NCBI GenBank assembly: GCA_027569505.1
Contig: JAPDFF010000085.1
Span: forward strand, 27,510 to 91,509
Direction: 5' to 3'
Length of the DNA: 64,000 nt
Source of the DNA: Chloridium humicola
Lineage: Eukaryota > Ascomycota > Sordariomycetes > Chaetosphaeriales > Chaetosphaeriaceae
Part shown: positions 1 to 10,031 of the stretch, piece after piece
Position numbering within the stretch: position 1 is the first letter of the stretch
Layout of the letters: every line of letters starts with the position of its first letter
The notes under the pieces: model-generated
What the model saw: the letters and a program-made list of their open reading frames with translations, nothing else
Database searches by the model: none
What the model was told of the DNA's origin: nothing
Position numbers and translations under genes: made by a program

Positions 1-363
1 GGGTGATGAAACTGTTGACAGTGACAATGGCATCCTGTTCGATGTACTCCACCTGGAATATCTGTCAGTACTCATGGGACCATTGCCAAGACAAAGAGAA
101 AGGCATACCTCGGGTAGCTTGCGCATGAAATCTAGGACCTGCGGACTCAGCTTTGCCGCGAATCCCTTGAAGCTACCGGAGCGATAGACATGTTTGTAAT
201 TCCCAACTTTGACATGTCTGAGAGTGTTTTGTAGAGCATTCTCTGACGCTCCATTCTTGAGCTTGATGATGTAGTTGCCGGGGATAACCTGGGCAGCCCG
301 AGGCTCGATGACTGTTGCCGCGAGGGCAAGAGGGAGAAGTGAGGCCCATTTAAGCAGATGCAT
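1..363 (-). CDS. Proteinase K-type secreted subtilisin, N-terminal part (cut by window edge)
   Basis: Reads from ATG at 363 towards position 1. It begins with a signal peptide (MHLLKWASLLPLALA), followed by an inhibitor I9 propeptide: NYIIKLKNGAS, then VYRSGSFKGFAAKL, then VEYIEQDAIVTV, the usual junction between propeptide and mature enzyme in proteinase K and cuticle-degrading proteases. One intron, about 53..108, joins KLPE to VEYIEQD; an acceptor at 62 would add three residues. In this family the propeptide folds and inhibits the protease until it is cleaved, and the enzyme acts outside the cell. The catalytic domain lies beyond the window, so a stand-alone I9 inhibitor cannot be excluded, but the signal peptide favours the protease. 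Confidence 0.8.
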   Translation of the reverse strand, partial: MHLLKWASLLPLALAATVIEPRAAQVIPGNYIIKLKNGASENALQNTLRHVKVGNYKHVYRSGSFKGFAAKLSPQVLDFMRKLPEVCLSLCLGNGPMSTDRYSRWSTSNRMPLSLSTVSSP

Positions 364-455
364 GACGTTGACTTTTATTAGTTGGAAATGGTTGAAAGTG
401 CCGCTAAATTGTTGCTCTGATCCCATACTAATTAATGTGTGGTTGGAGGCAAGTC

Positions 456-463
456 TTTATATA
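456..463 (-). promoter_or_regulatory. TATA-like box of the subtilisin gene
   Basis: TATATAAA on the minus strand, about 93 bp upstream of the ATG at 363. Position and sequence fit a fungal core promoter; there is no other support. Confidence 0.4.
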
Positions 464-469
464 TCTCTG

Positions 470-1640
470 TTACCCAGCTGGTTTCTCTTGGAAGCTCCGT
501 GGCCTTGCCGGCAATCTTCTTCTTGCGCCCGATGACATCCAACTGGAGCATCCCTGTGTCGACAGCCCGGAGAAGATTCTCCCTCTATCTCTGAGACACA
601 CTCGAGAGAAGGAGGTTTAAAAATGTCTTTTACATACAGATATTGGCTCGCGTCCGGCCGTTGCATATCTATTTGCGTAGTTCGGGGTGTGCCCATGGTG
701 TGGCTGGGGTTTGGCCCAGACGCATCTTCTCTTATCTAACTCGGTGTGGAAGCGGAGATGGCGCTTCAGGGTAGCATTATAGATTTCAAACAAGTTCTGA
801 CGCTATTCTGGGGCTCTGACCATTCAAGTTTTACAGCTTCTGACGGATGCGATACTCTTCATGGAAGAGGGGGAAGCCACTGACGTCCTGATATCGGAAA
901 TCAACCGACAAATTACCCTGGCACATGAGAAACATAGATCCACTTCCAGCTGGTAAATGAACTCCATCCAAATGGAATCTGCGCGGGCCGGGCCTTTTGT
1001 TGTGTGACTGGCATCCCGCGAGCTGACTGGGAGTGTCAAGCAGAGACTCGGAGTTTGACAAACCTCCCTGTAGCCGAGCATGATTGCAAAGTTGGGCCTT
1101 GCAACCGTGGTCGTTTCAACTCCTCGAGATTCTGGCTGTCAAAGCGACGTGTCAGCTGTAGAGAGGCGCGGTGGCAACTTTCTTGTCATTACGACTCCGT
1201 TTCTAGGCTTCTGGAGGGGTCTTCTGCCTGAACCAACATAAACCCGGTGCTGCTGAAGATATCAGCTTGCAACCTTCGGAAGGTGAGAATAGAAGGATCA
1301 ACCCTCCGAGAAGCTGGCGGTTGATGTTCAATATTGCCACTTTATCTGTCAGATTGGTAACCTGAAAGGCTCAATGGCCACGTTTTGGGCGTCCAAGTAG
1401 CAGCCATGTCTCGGAGTTACCTGAAATTAGACCATGGATAACACCATCATCCACAGTCGAGCAGTTTACATTTCAAGGAAGTGATTGTGAGTGCCTTGCC
1501 TCAAAGGTGTGGTTTCACGTTCCCATAGCCTGGCTAAAAGCCGCGAAGATGGCGCTATAAGCTCGTACTTCACACCAAAAAGACTCAAAGGCTGAAACAA
1601 TAGTCTAATTGCTGCTGCTTCTCCCTCGTCTAACCCTGCC
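470..1640. other. Intergenic region, no supported gene
   Basis: About 1.2 kb between the protease promoter and the 3' end of the decarboxylase gene. Short open frames exist on both strands, but none has a recognisable domain or a consistent exon structure. Confidence 0.5.
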
Positions 1641-1644
1641 CACC

Positions 1645-4600
1645 TTAGCGCTTCCTCTTCCCATCAGCAATAGTGCAAGACTCCATCCCTTTCCCAATCT
1701 CAGCAAACCTTTCCCTCCACCGCCCCATCTTCTCGTTCTTATTCCTCTCAAACGGATCTCGATTTACCTTCTCCACATCCGCCAGCACCTCGTCACCTAG
1801 CACCACCTCCCCAACAGCCAGCGGATCCTTTTCCATTGCCTCACGCACCAACCCTTTTCCACTGTCCGCAGCACCCCTTGGATCTTCCCACACCTTCGCC
1901 CTAAAGCTTGCCCCAGGCCGGAAGAAGAAGTCCTTCCTCCTCGAGCCATTTATCCTCTCCGCCTCAAAAGGCTGCATCGCAGCTTCATGCACCCCATCTA
2001 AAGAAAGAATGGCCCCTTTGATCACGGCGGATTTGACCGCCTCATTGTTGCCTGTACCAGTCTCAAGGTTTAGGGTGACAAGGCCCGCCGAGAGGACAAT
2101 ATTCGGGCAGCGGACCAGGATATGGTCGATGTGTGGGGCTTCGGGGGAGCCGTAGAGATAGAAGGGCATGCCGGAGATGGGATAGGACTTATCGTGATGG
2201 GGGCTGTCGAGAGGGCGGTCTTTGAGAACTGACGTGACGGTTATGAGGATGCGGGGAATTATGACGCCGCTAGATGAGGTGGGTTAGTATTCAGAACCAG
2301 CACGAGATTATGGGGGACGCTGCATACTTGGTCTTTGTGGTGAGATTGCCTCGGAATGTTGCCTTGTTAGTTGTTTTGCCGGTGACGGTGACTCGCCTGA
2401 GAAGAGCAATCAGGTCGATCTTGTCGGATGTCTTTACCACCAGCTCGTCTTCGGTGTTGCCTTTGAGTTGGTGGTACGCCTTGCTGCCCTCGTCGTCAAA
2501 CTCCACTGCTAAGATAATCTGTCGACGATGCTTGGCCATGTGAAACATCTGACGGTAGGAGAGATAAATCTGATCAATGCCTCGGGTCCAAAAGCTGTGG
2601 TAATCCGCGGTGCAGTCATTTCGTGCTTGGACAATCTGACAAGAGTTGATTAGTTGCTTACCAGTCAGCCAAGAAGAGTGAAGACGTACCTTAACTTCCT
2701 CATTGACAATTCTCCGGAATGTTCTGCCCAGCATGTCGATAAAGTCCCCTTTGGTTGAGAACGTGGCGAGGGGGCTCATGACAACATTGCGCAGCACCAT
2801 CAGGGGCTCGTCAGACTCCTGCAAGCCCAGCCGTCTCCGGAAGTTGGCCGCACAGTGTCCGTACAAGTCGTCCGAAAACGTCGTCGATGTTAGATAAAGT
2901 GGGATGTCTGTTGGTTTGTCGTTGGGCGAGTCCACGGAGAGCCGCTGCACTACCCGCGTCATCAAGTAGTTGGCTTCTTCGACGTCGGTGTTCAGCCTGC
3001 CGTCTGGGTATCGCCAGTTGAGGGCAAAAGCATTGATGTTCAAGTCTGAGCCAAGAGCTCGGAGCAAAGTCATTGTCTTGTTTTCCGAGTCCACGTTCTG
3101 GTCATGTTCAACGATCTGTGCGTTTGTCTTGGAGAGAACCTCGGCTCGAATCCTTTCCTTCTCGTCCTCAACAAGTTGCTCACTGCCGCTTGCTTCCGCG
3201 GGCAGCGCATTGAAGGGAACGCAGGTGAATATGTCCTCTCGTTTGGTGAGGGCTGCCCAGACGGCAGAGAGCTGGTTGGTTCAGTCAGTCCATGACACGG
3301 TTCCTGAAATAGAGTGTGCTACGAAACTCACACGAGCTGAAGTAAAACATGCTTCACTTAGCAGCGCTCCGTAACCACTCTGATTAAGGCCTATGCACTG
3401 GTTTGAGAGCCAGGTTGCCAGGGCTGATGCTCCAGGTTTGCTTCAAAGCTCAAGAGTCAGTTCCTACAACTTCTTCTCAACAACAGGACAGAGTAAACTC
3501 ACCTACCCTCTACTCCAAAGATCCCAATGCTGGTGACTACCGACCCGCGAGAGAGATACGGGCTCGTCCATGTGACCAGACTTTTGCTCCTGCCGTCTCG
3601 GTATGTCAATGCTCCTGCAGGATAAGGGATGTACCCAGCTTTGTGAGGATCAACGGTGATGGAATCACAGAAGCGCAGTGCAAACAGATCCTCCTGCGTT
3701 TCAGTCCTCAGGGGCAAGTCTGGCACGATCCCCTCAACCCCACCGTCTCGTCCAGCGATGCTTCCCGCTTGCGACGAGGCCATTATCGGGAATTGTCCGC
3801 GGGGCAGCATTGTAGCGAAGTAACCACCCCAAGCTGCGTCGGCGTGAACAATGAAGGACAAGCCTTGCGCTTGGAACTTCTGCCGCAGGGCGAGGATCTT
3901 GTGCAGAGGGTCGACCGCGCCCTCTTCCGTCGAGCCTATGACAGCCACTACGGAGTAGACGGGGCGATGTTCGGCAAGGCTCTTTGACAAGACCTCTTCC
4001 AGTTTGTTAACATCGACCCGAGCCGCGTTGTCTACCTCGAGGCTGACTTCATTACCGGAGCCAATACCCAGGATAGCTGGATGTTGTCAGATTCAGGGGT
4101 AATGTGCCAAAGATTTAGGGGTAGCCAAACCAGCAGACTTTGGCCAAGAATAATGTCTGGTGCTGGACACGCAGTACTGCCCTGGTTTGGCCGGGTCAAT
4201 CCCAAAGTGTTCCTCAAGAACATCCTTTCCAGTGGTCTGAATGTTGTATGGATCAAGCGCTGCCTTGCTCGACAACCACTCAGGGGAAATGCCAAACTCG
4301 TCGTGCAGCTGCTCTGGGATGTCGAGTACGGTCTTGGGCTTTAGGTTCAGCAGCTCCCAAGTGGTCAGATCCCGGAACCTCTTCAGCTTCCCTTGGCATG
4401 TACGGACGCTGAAGGACTCGGGAATGACGTCTCGCAGAGGCCCGCCGGGGTCGTCCATTGCCCTGCGCATGGAAAGGGGGTAAAACTTGAGGTTCCGGGC
4501 TGGTTCATTAGTGACGAAAATGCTGGTTCCAGTCATTGGGAAAGCATACCAACCCAGAGTGACTCCAGATTTGCTACAGTCCCATCACAAGTGACATGGC

Positions 4601-5155
4601 CCCATGCAACCGGATGAGTAGTGCTTGACGGATTGGTGTTGTAGCCAAACATTTGGCAGAGCTGCTCGCCGACCTCAATCTCGGCTACAGTGCTCAAGGG
4701 ACTTGCCTCGAGGGCCACATTGTTCGGGTTGTAGATCATGGCCATGAGGTAGCCCAACATTGCCGGCATTGACAAATCGGTACACATGTGTGCCTGGTAT
4801 CGCGGGGACCAGAAGGGAATTGAGTGCTGGCCGAGCATCTTGGCTGTGTCCTTGACCGCTTTGGCAAACTTGGCCGTAACACTCTTAAAAGTGCAGGAGT
4901 CTCGGACATGTTGTGGGATGAACTCGTAACCGTTGTGCTGGAAAACAGAAATCAGTTCTTGTCCACATAACAAGGGAGCATCAGGGAAAATCTTACTATG
5001 TCATCTGAGAAGTACATCTCCCTTGCCTTCTGGAGCTCGTCGAGAAGGGTGGTGATGTTGTTGCGAAACTCGTCCAGGTTCTCAGCTCGGGGCCCAATGA
5101 AGTAGGAGCTGATGGCCTGGTGAGAGACATCTCCGTCAACTGCCATAGAATCCAT
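1645..5155 (-). CDS. Tyrosine decarboxylase-like PLP enzyme with long C-terminal extension
   Basis: Eight exons: 5155..4997, 4937..4550, 4499..4131, 4076..3503, 3440..3332, 3271..2690, 2635..2328, 2269..1645; about 1037 residues. Seven introns of 50-62 nt all keep the frame. The first ~640 residues form a group II pyridoxal-phosphate decarboxylase: NPNNVALEASPLSTVAE, WGHVTCDGTVANLESLW, the HADAAWGGY cofactor motif near residue 383, and SITVDPHKAGYIPYPAG with the Schiff-base lysine near residue 451. The HKxGYIPYPAG form resembles microbial tyrosine decarboxylases more than animal aromatic amino acid decarboxylase or glutamate decarboxylase, so amine formation from tyrosine or a related acid is inferred. 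Bacterial tyrosine decarboxylases are about 620 residues. The extra C-terminal ~400 residues (LALRRVTVTGK-like strands, FYLYGSPEAPHIDHI, FFRPGASFRAKVWEDP) are not a domain I can name. The end is basic. No secretion signal. Confidence 0.85.
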
Positions 5156-5468
5156 TGTTCTTTTGGTCCTAAGGGACTCTGTGAGAGAGTATTACTTCAA
5201 GGTGTCTGATGCCAATACTGATTCTGGCAAGATAGCTGAGATTGCCTAGTGGACTTCGGCATTGGGTGACTGGGTCTTGTCGACCGAAAGTAGACGAGCC
5301 CAATTTGAGCCTTCACACGAGAAAGCAGTTTAGTGGCATGATGCAGTGATGCGCTTTGTTTGGTAGTTGGTGTTTATGTTAGCGCTGGGACCTCTGCTCC
5401 ACCTATCTCCTCGTTAGCAACCAGAAGCCAAAGCGCTGTGGCACCAGCGACAATTGCCAAGAAAACCA
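5156..5468. other. Upstream region of the decarboxylase gene
   Basis: Presumed promoter and 5' UTR of the minus-strand decarboxylase, ending at the TA dinucleotide that flanks the transposon at 5471. No other element seen. Confidence 0.4.
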
Positions 5469-5470
5469 TA

Positions 5471-6588
5471 ACGTACATGATAAGGGAGCGGGCCACCTTC
5501 CACAACTCTAAGAACATTATCCTCAATTGCAACACAATGGCCTAGGAACCAACTATAATTACATCGGAAAAAGCTAAATCAGACGATTCTTCAGCCGTCT
5601 GGCAAGTGCGTACATTGTGACCAGGCTTGCCACACACACCACAGCACCGAACCTTTGTACGAGCCCCCCCCGGACCACTACCATCTGGCTGCGTTTTTTC
5701 CGCCTCCTCTCCACCAACGACCTTCTGGTCAAGTTGATCCCGTGCATCTTGTATAGTAAGTGACCCTCCAAGCTGTAAGCGTATTCTTTTGGCTCTCCGG
5801 CGCTTGCTTAGTACCTCGTTGGCCTTGCGAAGCGAAGAGACCTCGGACCGAAGGAGTGATACCTCGTGCATCATAGCCATCGTACCCTTGGTAAGCTGGT
5901 CTACAGCAGCTAACATCGAAGTTGGGGAGCTACTTTAATAGCTAGTAATGCGAGTCTTGATAAGCGTTGATTGCGAGTTAGCTTCTCGGGGGTTGTGCGG
6001 TGTCTAGAAGACCCAAGAGTTTGAAGTGCCGGGTCGTGAATCATCCACGATGCCATACTTGGCTATAACATTCCGTACAAGTGTAAACCACGCGCGAATA
6101 ACCTTTGGATTCTCGTACTTGGCCCTCTAGTGGTAATATCTACGCGTATAACGTATATAGAGCTCTGGCTGGCGTTTAACGAAGTTGTAAGCCCAGCGTT
6201 TGCCGACAGGGGGTACGTCGCGTTCGCGTAGCAGTTGCTTGGCCATATCTTCTATACTATATAATCTAGGTGGAAATGTACATGCAGATAGCTCAATAAT
6301 ATATTGAAGTATTACCTGCTCTTCCATATCCGTGAGCTTCCTCGAGTTAGGTGCAGTGTCGCGTCGTGCAGTACGGGCATTGCGTCGTTAAGAGTAGTGC
6401 GACTGACTTTGTAGATCTTAGCTGCATCTCGAAGGCTTAGATTTTAGTTGTTTTCAAGAGCCTCAAGGGCCAAAATTACCCTAGCTTCTTTTAAAGTAGT
6501 AGGCATGCTACAATGATGAGAAAATTTATGTTGAGTGTAGAAGTAACGCGTCGCGTAGGAAGGTGGCCCGCTCGCTTATCATATACGT
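5471..6588 (-). mobile_element. Internally deleted pogo/Fot-type transposon (copy 1)
   Basis: A 1118-bp element with inverted ends (ACGTACATGATAAGGGAGCG at 5471; the partner ends in ...TATACGT at 6588), flanked on both sides by TA (5469-5470 and 6589-6590), the Tc1/mariner target duplication. On the minus strand it keeps the transposase N-terminus (MPTTLKEARVILALEAL region near 6508, HTH/CENP-B-like segment MEEQVILQYIIELSA to KRQPELYIRYTRRY) and the C-terminal tail. The junction lies near 6036-6046. Compared with the copy at 21644, about 700 bp encoding all three catalytic aspartates is missing. It carries several TAG/TAA changes typical of C-to-T mutation, so it cannot make transposase; it could at most be moved in trans. 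Confidence 0.9.
5542..5916 (-). pseudogene. Transposase C-terminal tail with zinc knuckle (relic in copy 1)
   Basis: A 124-residue open frame, MLAAVDQLTKGTMAMMHEVSL onward. It has a coiled-coil-like stretch (LLRSEVSSLRKANEVLSKRRR) and a CCHC zinc knuckle CGVCGKPGHNVRTC, ending in DVIIVGS. The same tail ends the transposases at 23025-23382 and 16322-16522. It is the end of a broken transposase reading frame and probably not a gene in its own right, though the open frame is intact. Confidence 0.75.
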
Positions 6589-6590
6589 TA

Positions 6591-7330
6591 TATTATCTAT
6601 GTTTGAATGTGAAGGAAGGCAAGGATTTACACGACCTTCCCTCATTTTTCCTTTTCTCTTTCTTTTTTTATCAGCCATCCCTTGTTGCCCGCAGTTTTGG
6701 CAAGTTGACCTTGGTGTGTCCAGCCTCCAGATCCAGCAGAACCCATCAATCTTGGGAGCCGAACAACAATGATTCTCCACGAGTTCCATACTGCACATTG
6801 GGACACTCCCTCAACCCTAAAACCAAGTGGAACGCCTCCATCGACATGATTTCGCAAACCCGAAGTAGCGGGCCTTTGCATGCCACCAAGCCCACACCAT
6901 CTACAACCTCCACCCTCCACCCTCCACCCTCCCTTGCATCCTCGGCAGCTGCATTCGCGTCCCGATCTCGAACCCTCGTCGAACAGGAGCCACATTCCAA
7001 TGTTGGGCACACCCGATAGAGGTTGTCCGTTGTTAACCCACGTGGTCTGTGACCGCGGGCACATGGCCGTCTGGGGAGCCAGATTGGGTCCTTGAGCGTA
7101 GCCGCCTTTAGCAAAGGCTGCACCCCCACAGATCCTCCGGGGTCTCAAGATATATTCGAGGCTTTTTGCTCTATAAGCATCGCACTTTCTCTGTTTCCTC
7201 GGGCCGTTGAAGCCATCGCCTCGGCTAGGCCGCAACGCAGTAAATTTGCTGCTGTGTGCACATCGTAGACTTGCCCCCTGTCTCTGAGGTGTGCTGCGAG
7301 TTTACCGAGTCGAAGACGGAGTGTGTTAAG
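6591..7330. other. Intergenic, decayed sequence
   Basis: No supported gene. Contains a short CACCCTC tandem near 6907-6930 and, on the minus strand at 7145-7330, out-of-frame coding-like sequence that may be the 3' end of the broken gene at 7332-7995. Confidence 0.4.
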
Positions 7331-7331
7331 G

Positions 7332-7995
7332 TCAAGGCGTGGCACTCTCGAGTTGAAATCCAAAACTGTGCCATAGATCTCCTCCGCCATAGAATGACAC
7401 GAATGAAGACACGAATTCCTTGGGGGCATTCGGCACTTCCAGCGTCCAAGATGGGTATGTGTCGTTTTCGGCGCACCATCGAAGCAGGAACTTGATATCG
7501 TAGGCATCTGTCGTCTTCTTATCTTCCCCAGCGCGACGGAGAATGGCGCGGCACTTTGCGTTCAGGATTAGGGTTGGCTTCAGAACTCGAACGCCGGGCA
7601 TAACCTCGACGGTTTCGGTTGTCTCATCGAATGGCTCCTTGAACAATCCGGGCGGGGCTATGATCTGAATCTCGATGGGCGGCTCACTGAGAAGACATGG
7701 TGTGATTGGTTCTGCTTTCGACGGCAAACTAGGGCGGCCGAGCCTTCAACAAGAGCCAGGCTTCCCTGATCCTGCCTTTGGGCACGACAAAGTCCACGTC
7801 GGTTGTTACGCGGGTTGAGCCGAGCAGGAGACATGCGGTGCCGCCAACAATGGCGATTGGTATGCTGATGTTCTCTAGAGCTTGTGAAACTGTCTTGGCC
7901 GCGTCAATAAGCTGCTCAACTGAGGGACATTGTGTCGGACCGGCTGGAGTGGCAGGCGAGCCGGTGGAGTGCCTTGAGGGCGAGAAACAGGCCAT
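7332..7995 (-). pseudogene. Broken fungal nucleotidyltransferase-like gene
   Basis: The first part (ATG 7995) reads MACFSPSRHSTGS then IPIAIVGGTACLLLGSTRV and TTDVDFVVPKG. The GG...S/T..D.D arrangement is that of nucleotidyltransferase-fold proteins (polymerase-beta or AbiEii-like group). After KARPP comes an in-frame TAG, then FAVESRTNHT, another stop, and a frame change to PPIEIQIIAPPGLFKEPF, VLKPTLILNAKCRAIL and NAPKEFVSSFVSFYGG. These pieces are in the order expected of one protein of about 220-240 residues, so the gene appears disabled by at least one nonsense change and one frameshift. A sequencing error could explain the frameshift but not both. Cellular role unknown; such genes are often variably present in fungi. 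Confidence 0.65.
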
Positions 7996-8289
7996 GGGAT
8001 GAATGATGAACCAATGCGACGATGATGGGTGGGAGGCCTCAGATAATTGGGGCTGGCGATTCGGATGTGGGTTGTTGATTTAAAATTGAGATAAACCCAT
8101 AATCTTGGATGCCGAAGAGTGTTCGAGTGGAAAATAATGCGAAGTTGTCTTCCAGGTTGCCTGCTGCCTGCCTGCCGTTCGTTGGCGCAGTTGGGAGCCG
8201 GCACAGCACCCAGGAAGATGAAAGTAGATAACCCTACCCCTTACTCTTTGTTCAAAATCTCGCTCACCCTTCAACAACCATCTCGGCAA

Positions 8290-9190
8290 ATGCCTTCATC
8301 GACCATGGCGGCACGGTGGAGGTACGAGCCATGTAAAATTCTCCGCGAACAAGGCATCAAATGCCTGCTTTGGTTTGAAGACGCTCTTGCGGCAAGCGGT
8401 GTCCCGACCATGGTCTTCGATCTCTACCTCGTTGTCGACAACATTGCAGAGGCCGAGATGGCACTCACCCGGAGGGGGTGGACTCTGTCAGAATCACCGG
8501 GTCTCCGGGCCAAAATTGCGGTTGGATTTTGGGCCCTATTGGGCTCAGCCCCCAGTCAAAAAACCCCTCTCCTGGAAGACTGAACAGAACACAATCAATG
8601 AATCAAGAGATGATCAGTCGAACCCATCGCGAGAGCCCTCTTTGCCGTCTATTTTGCTCCATCTTCTGGTGACCCATCACTCCCGACCAGCCACCCTGCT
8701 GTTCCAACAAACTCCGACTCTACCTCCTGGCCGCACCATTTTCTCAGCTGCACGACGCCCATCAAGCACTGTCGGTTGCGCCCTTCAGAATTTGCGGCGA
8801 ACCGCCGCCGCCGAGCTTGGCAACTGCTTGCACCGTCAACACAGTCCTGCCTCCCGCCATCGAATGGAGCATCGCTGCCGTGGATGCGATACCATCGGCC
8901 TCGTCAGATGTGTTTCTGCCACCACTCCCCGTCCTCCTCGAAGCCTTGATCGAAAGGTTCCTGGACCCACGCATCCTTGACGGGCTGCACCATCATCTCG
9001 CCGTCTAGCTCTCGTACCTCTACCACCACTGTCAGGCTCTGAAGACACAGGATTTTGCAGGCAATCTTTGGCTGGAGAATCGCCAGTTCCACTACGACGC
9101 GCTTTCGAAACCGGGGCTGGGGACACTGCCGTTCACCCGAGAGCAGCGCCAGATCCGGGACGGCATTCAGACGGGGGCACGTCACCGGCA
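8290..9190 (+). pseudogene. Decayed fungal hypothetical gene (PTVVFDLYLVV-type family)
   Basis: The 5' part (ATG 8290) reads KILREQGIKCLLWFEDALA then SGVPTMVFDLYLVVDNIAEAE, a pattern I recognise from a lineage-variable fungal family of unknown function. The frame then fails (stop at 8581). From about 8905 it resumes with LPPLPVLLEALIERFLDP and HHHLAV, an in-frame TAG at about 9007 in place of a likely CAG, then LSYLYHHCQALKTQDFAGNL and FHYDALSKPGLGTLPF ending REQRQIRDGIQ. Those segments match the expected middle and C-terminus of the same family. The CAG-to-TAG change and loss of the centre suggest mutation of the RIP type, perhaps spilling over from nearby repeats. Family assignment is from memory and is approximate. 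Confidence 0.6.
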
Positions 9191-10031
9191 CAGAAATTCG
9201 TGGTACTTGTCGCCGGGTCCCGGCTGAACGCTTGGGCGCCGGCCCTTCGAACGGTCACCCGGACAAGTGGGGCCGGGAGTCTCCGACCAAAATCGGCTCC
9301 GAGAATCCTTCGGGTGAGGCAATCTCGGCCCGAGACCCGGAGCCTGCGACCCACTTCCCCGGCCTTGCCTTGTTTAGGCTTGGCAACTCGTTTGCTCTGC
9401 CTCCATTCTTCCAACCTGATTTTGCTCTTGGCAGGACACGGGGCTTGAGCCGCCAAGGAGCACAGCCTTGCCAGGCATGTCAGCGGAGGGACAATCGTCC
9501 GAGGTGCAGCGTTGCATCCAGCATGCTTACCCCAGGGATGTGGTGCCTCTTGACCCCACTGGGCTAGACTACTGCATGCGGGGGTCCTTGATTCTCACAT
9601 TTTCCCGTCGGGAACTTCATTGAGAGACAAGGGCACACTCCGGAGGAGCTGTGGCTTGAACGCCCGCCCCTTTCCCACACCCGAGCAAGCCTCGGACAAT
9701 TTCCCAGAATGCTTCCTGGCATCCTTCCGGCACACTTGTTTGCTGGGCACCTCGTCAGAAAGCTTGGAGACTGCGGCTGAGGCCCAATCTCGCTAGCGCG
9801 TCTTGATGGCCCCAGTTCCTCGAGCGGATCACCACTTTTTTGATCTTGGCAAGCTGCGAAATGGCATGGTGTGCGGATGCTGTGCGGTGCCTGGGTGCTT
9901 GGTGCTGGCCTGCCTGATAAAACTGTTGTGCTTGCCCAGTCGCGCGGTCCTGATCCATTTTGTCTCCCCCTTTCCGCTGCTATCCCGACCCAAAGTGCCC
10001 GTCGCACGGCCAAGACAAAGACAAACCCAAC
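9191..10031. other. Intergenic region, no supported gene
   Basis: GC-rich spacer and presumed promoter of the gene starting at 10032. Overlapping open frames on both strands are explained by high GC and have no recognisable motifs. Confidence 0.45.
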
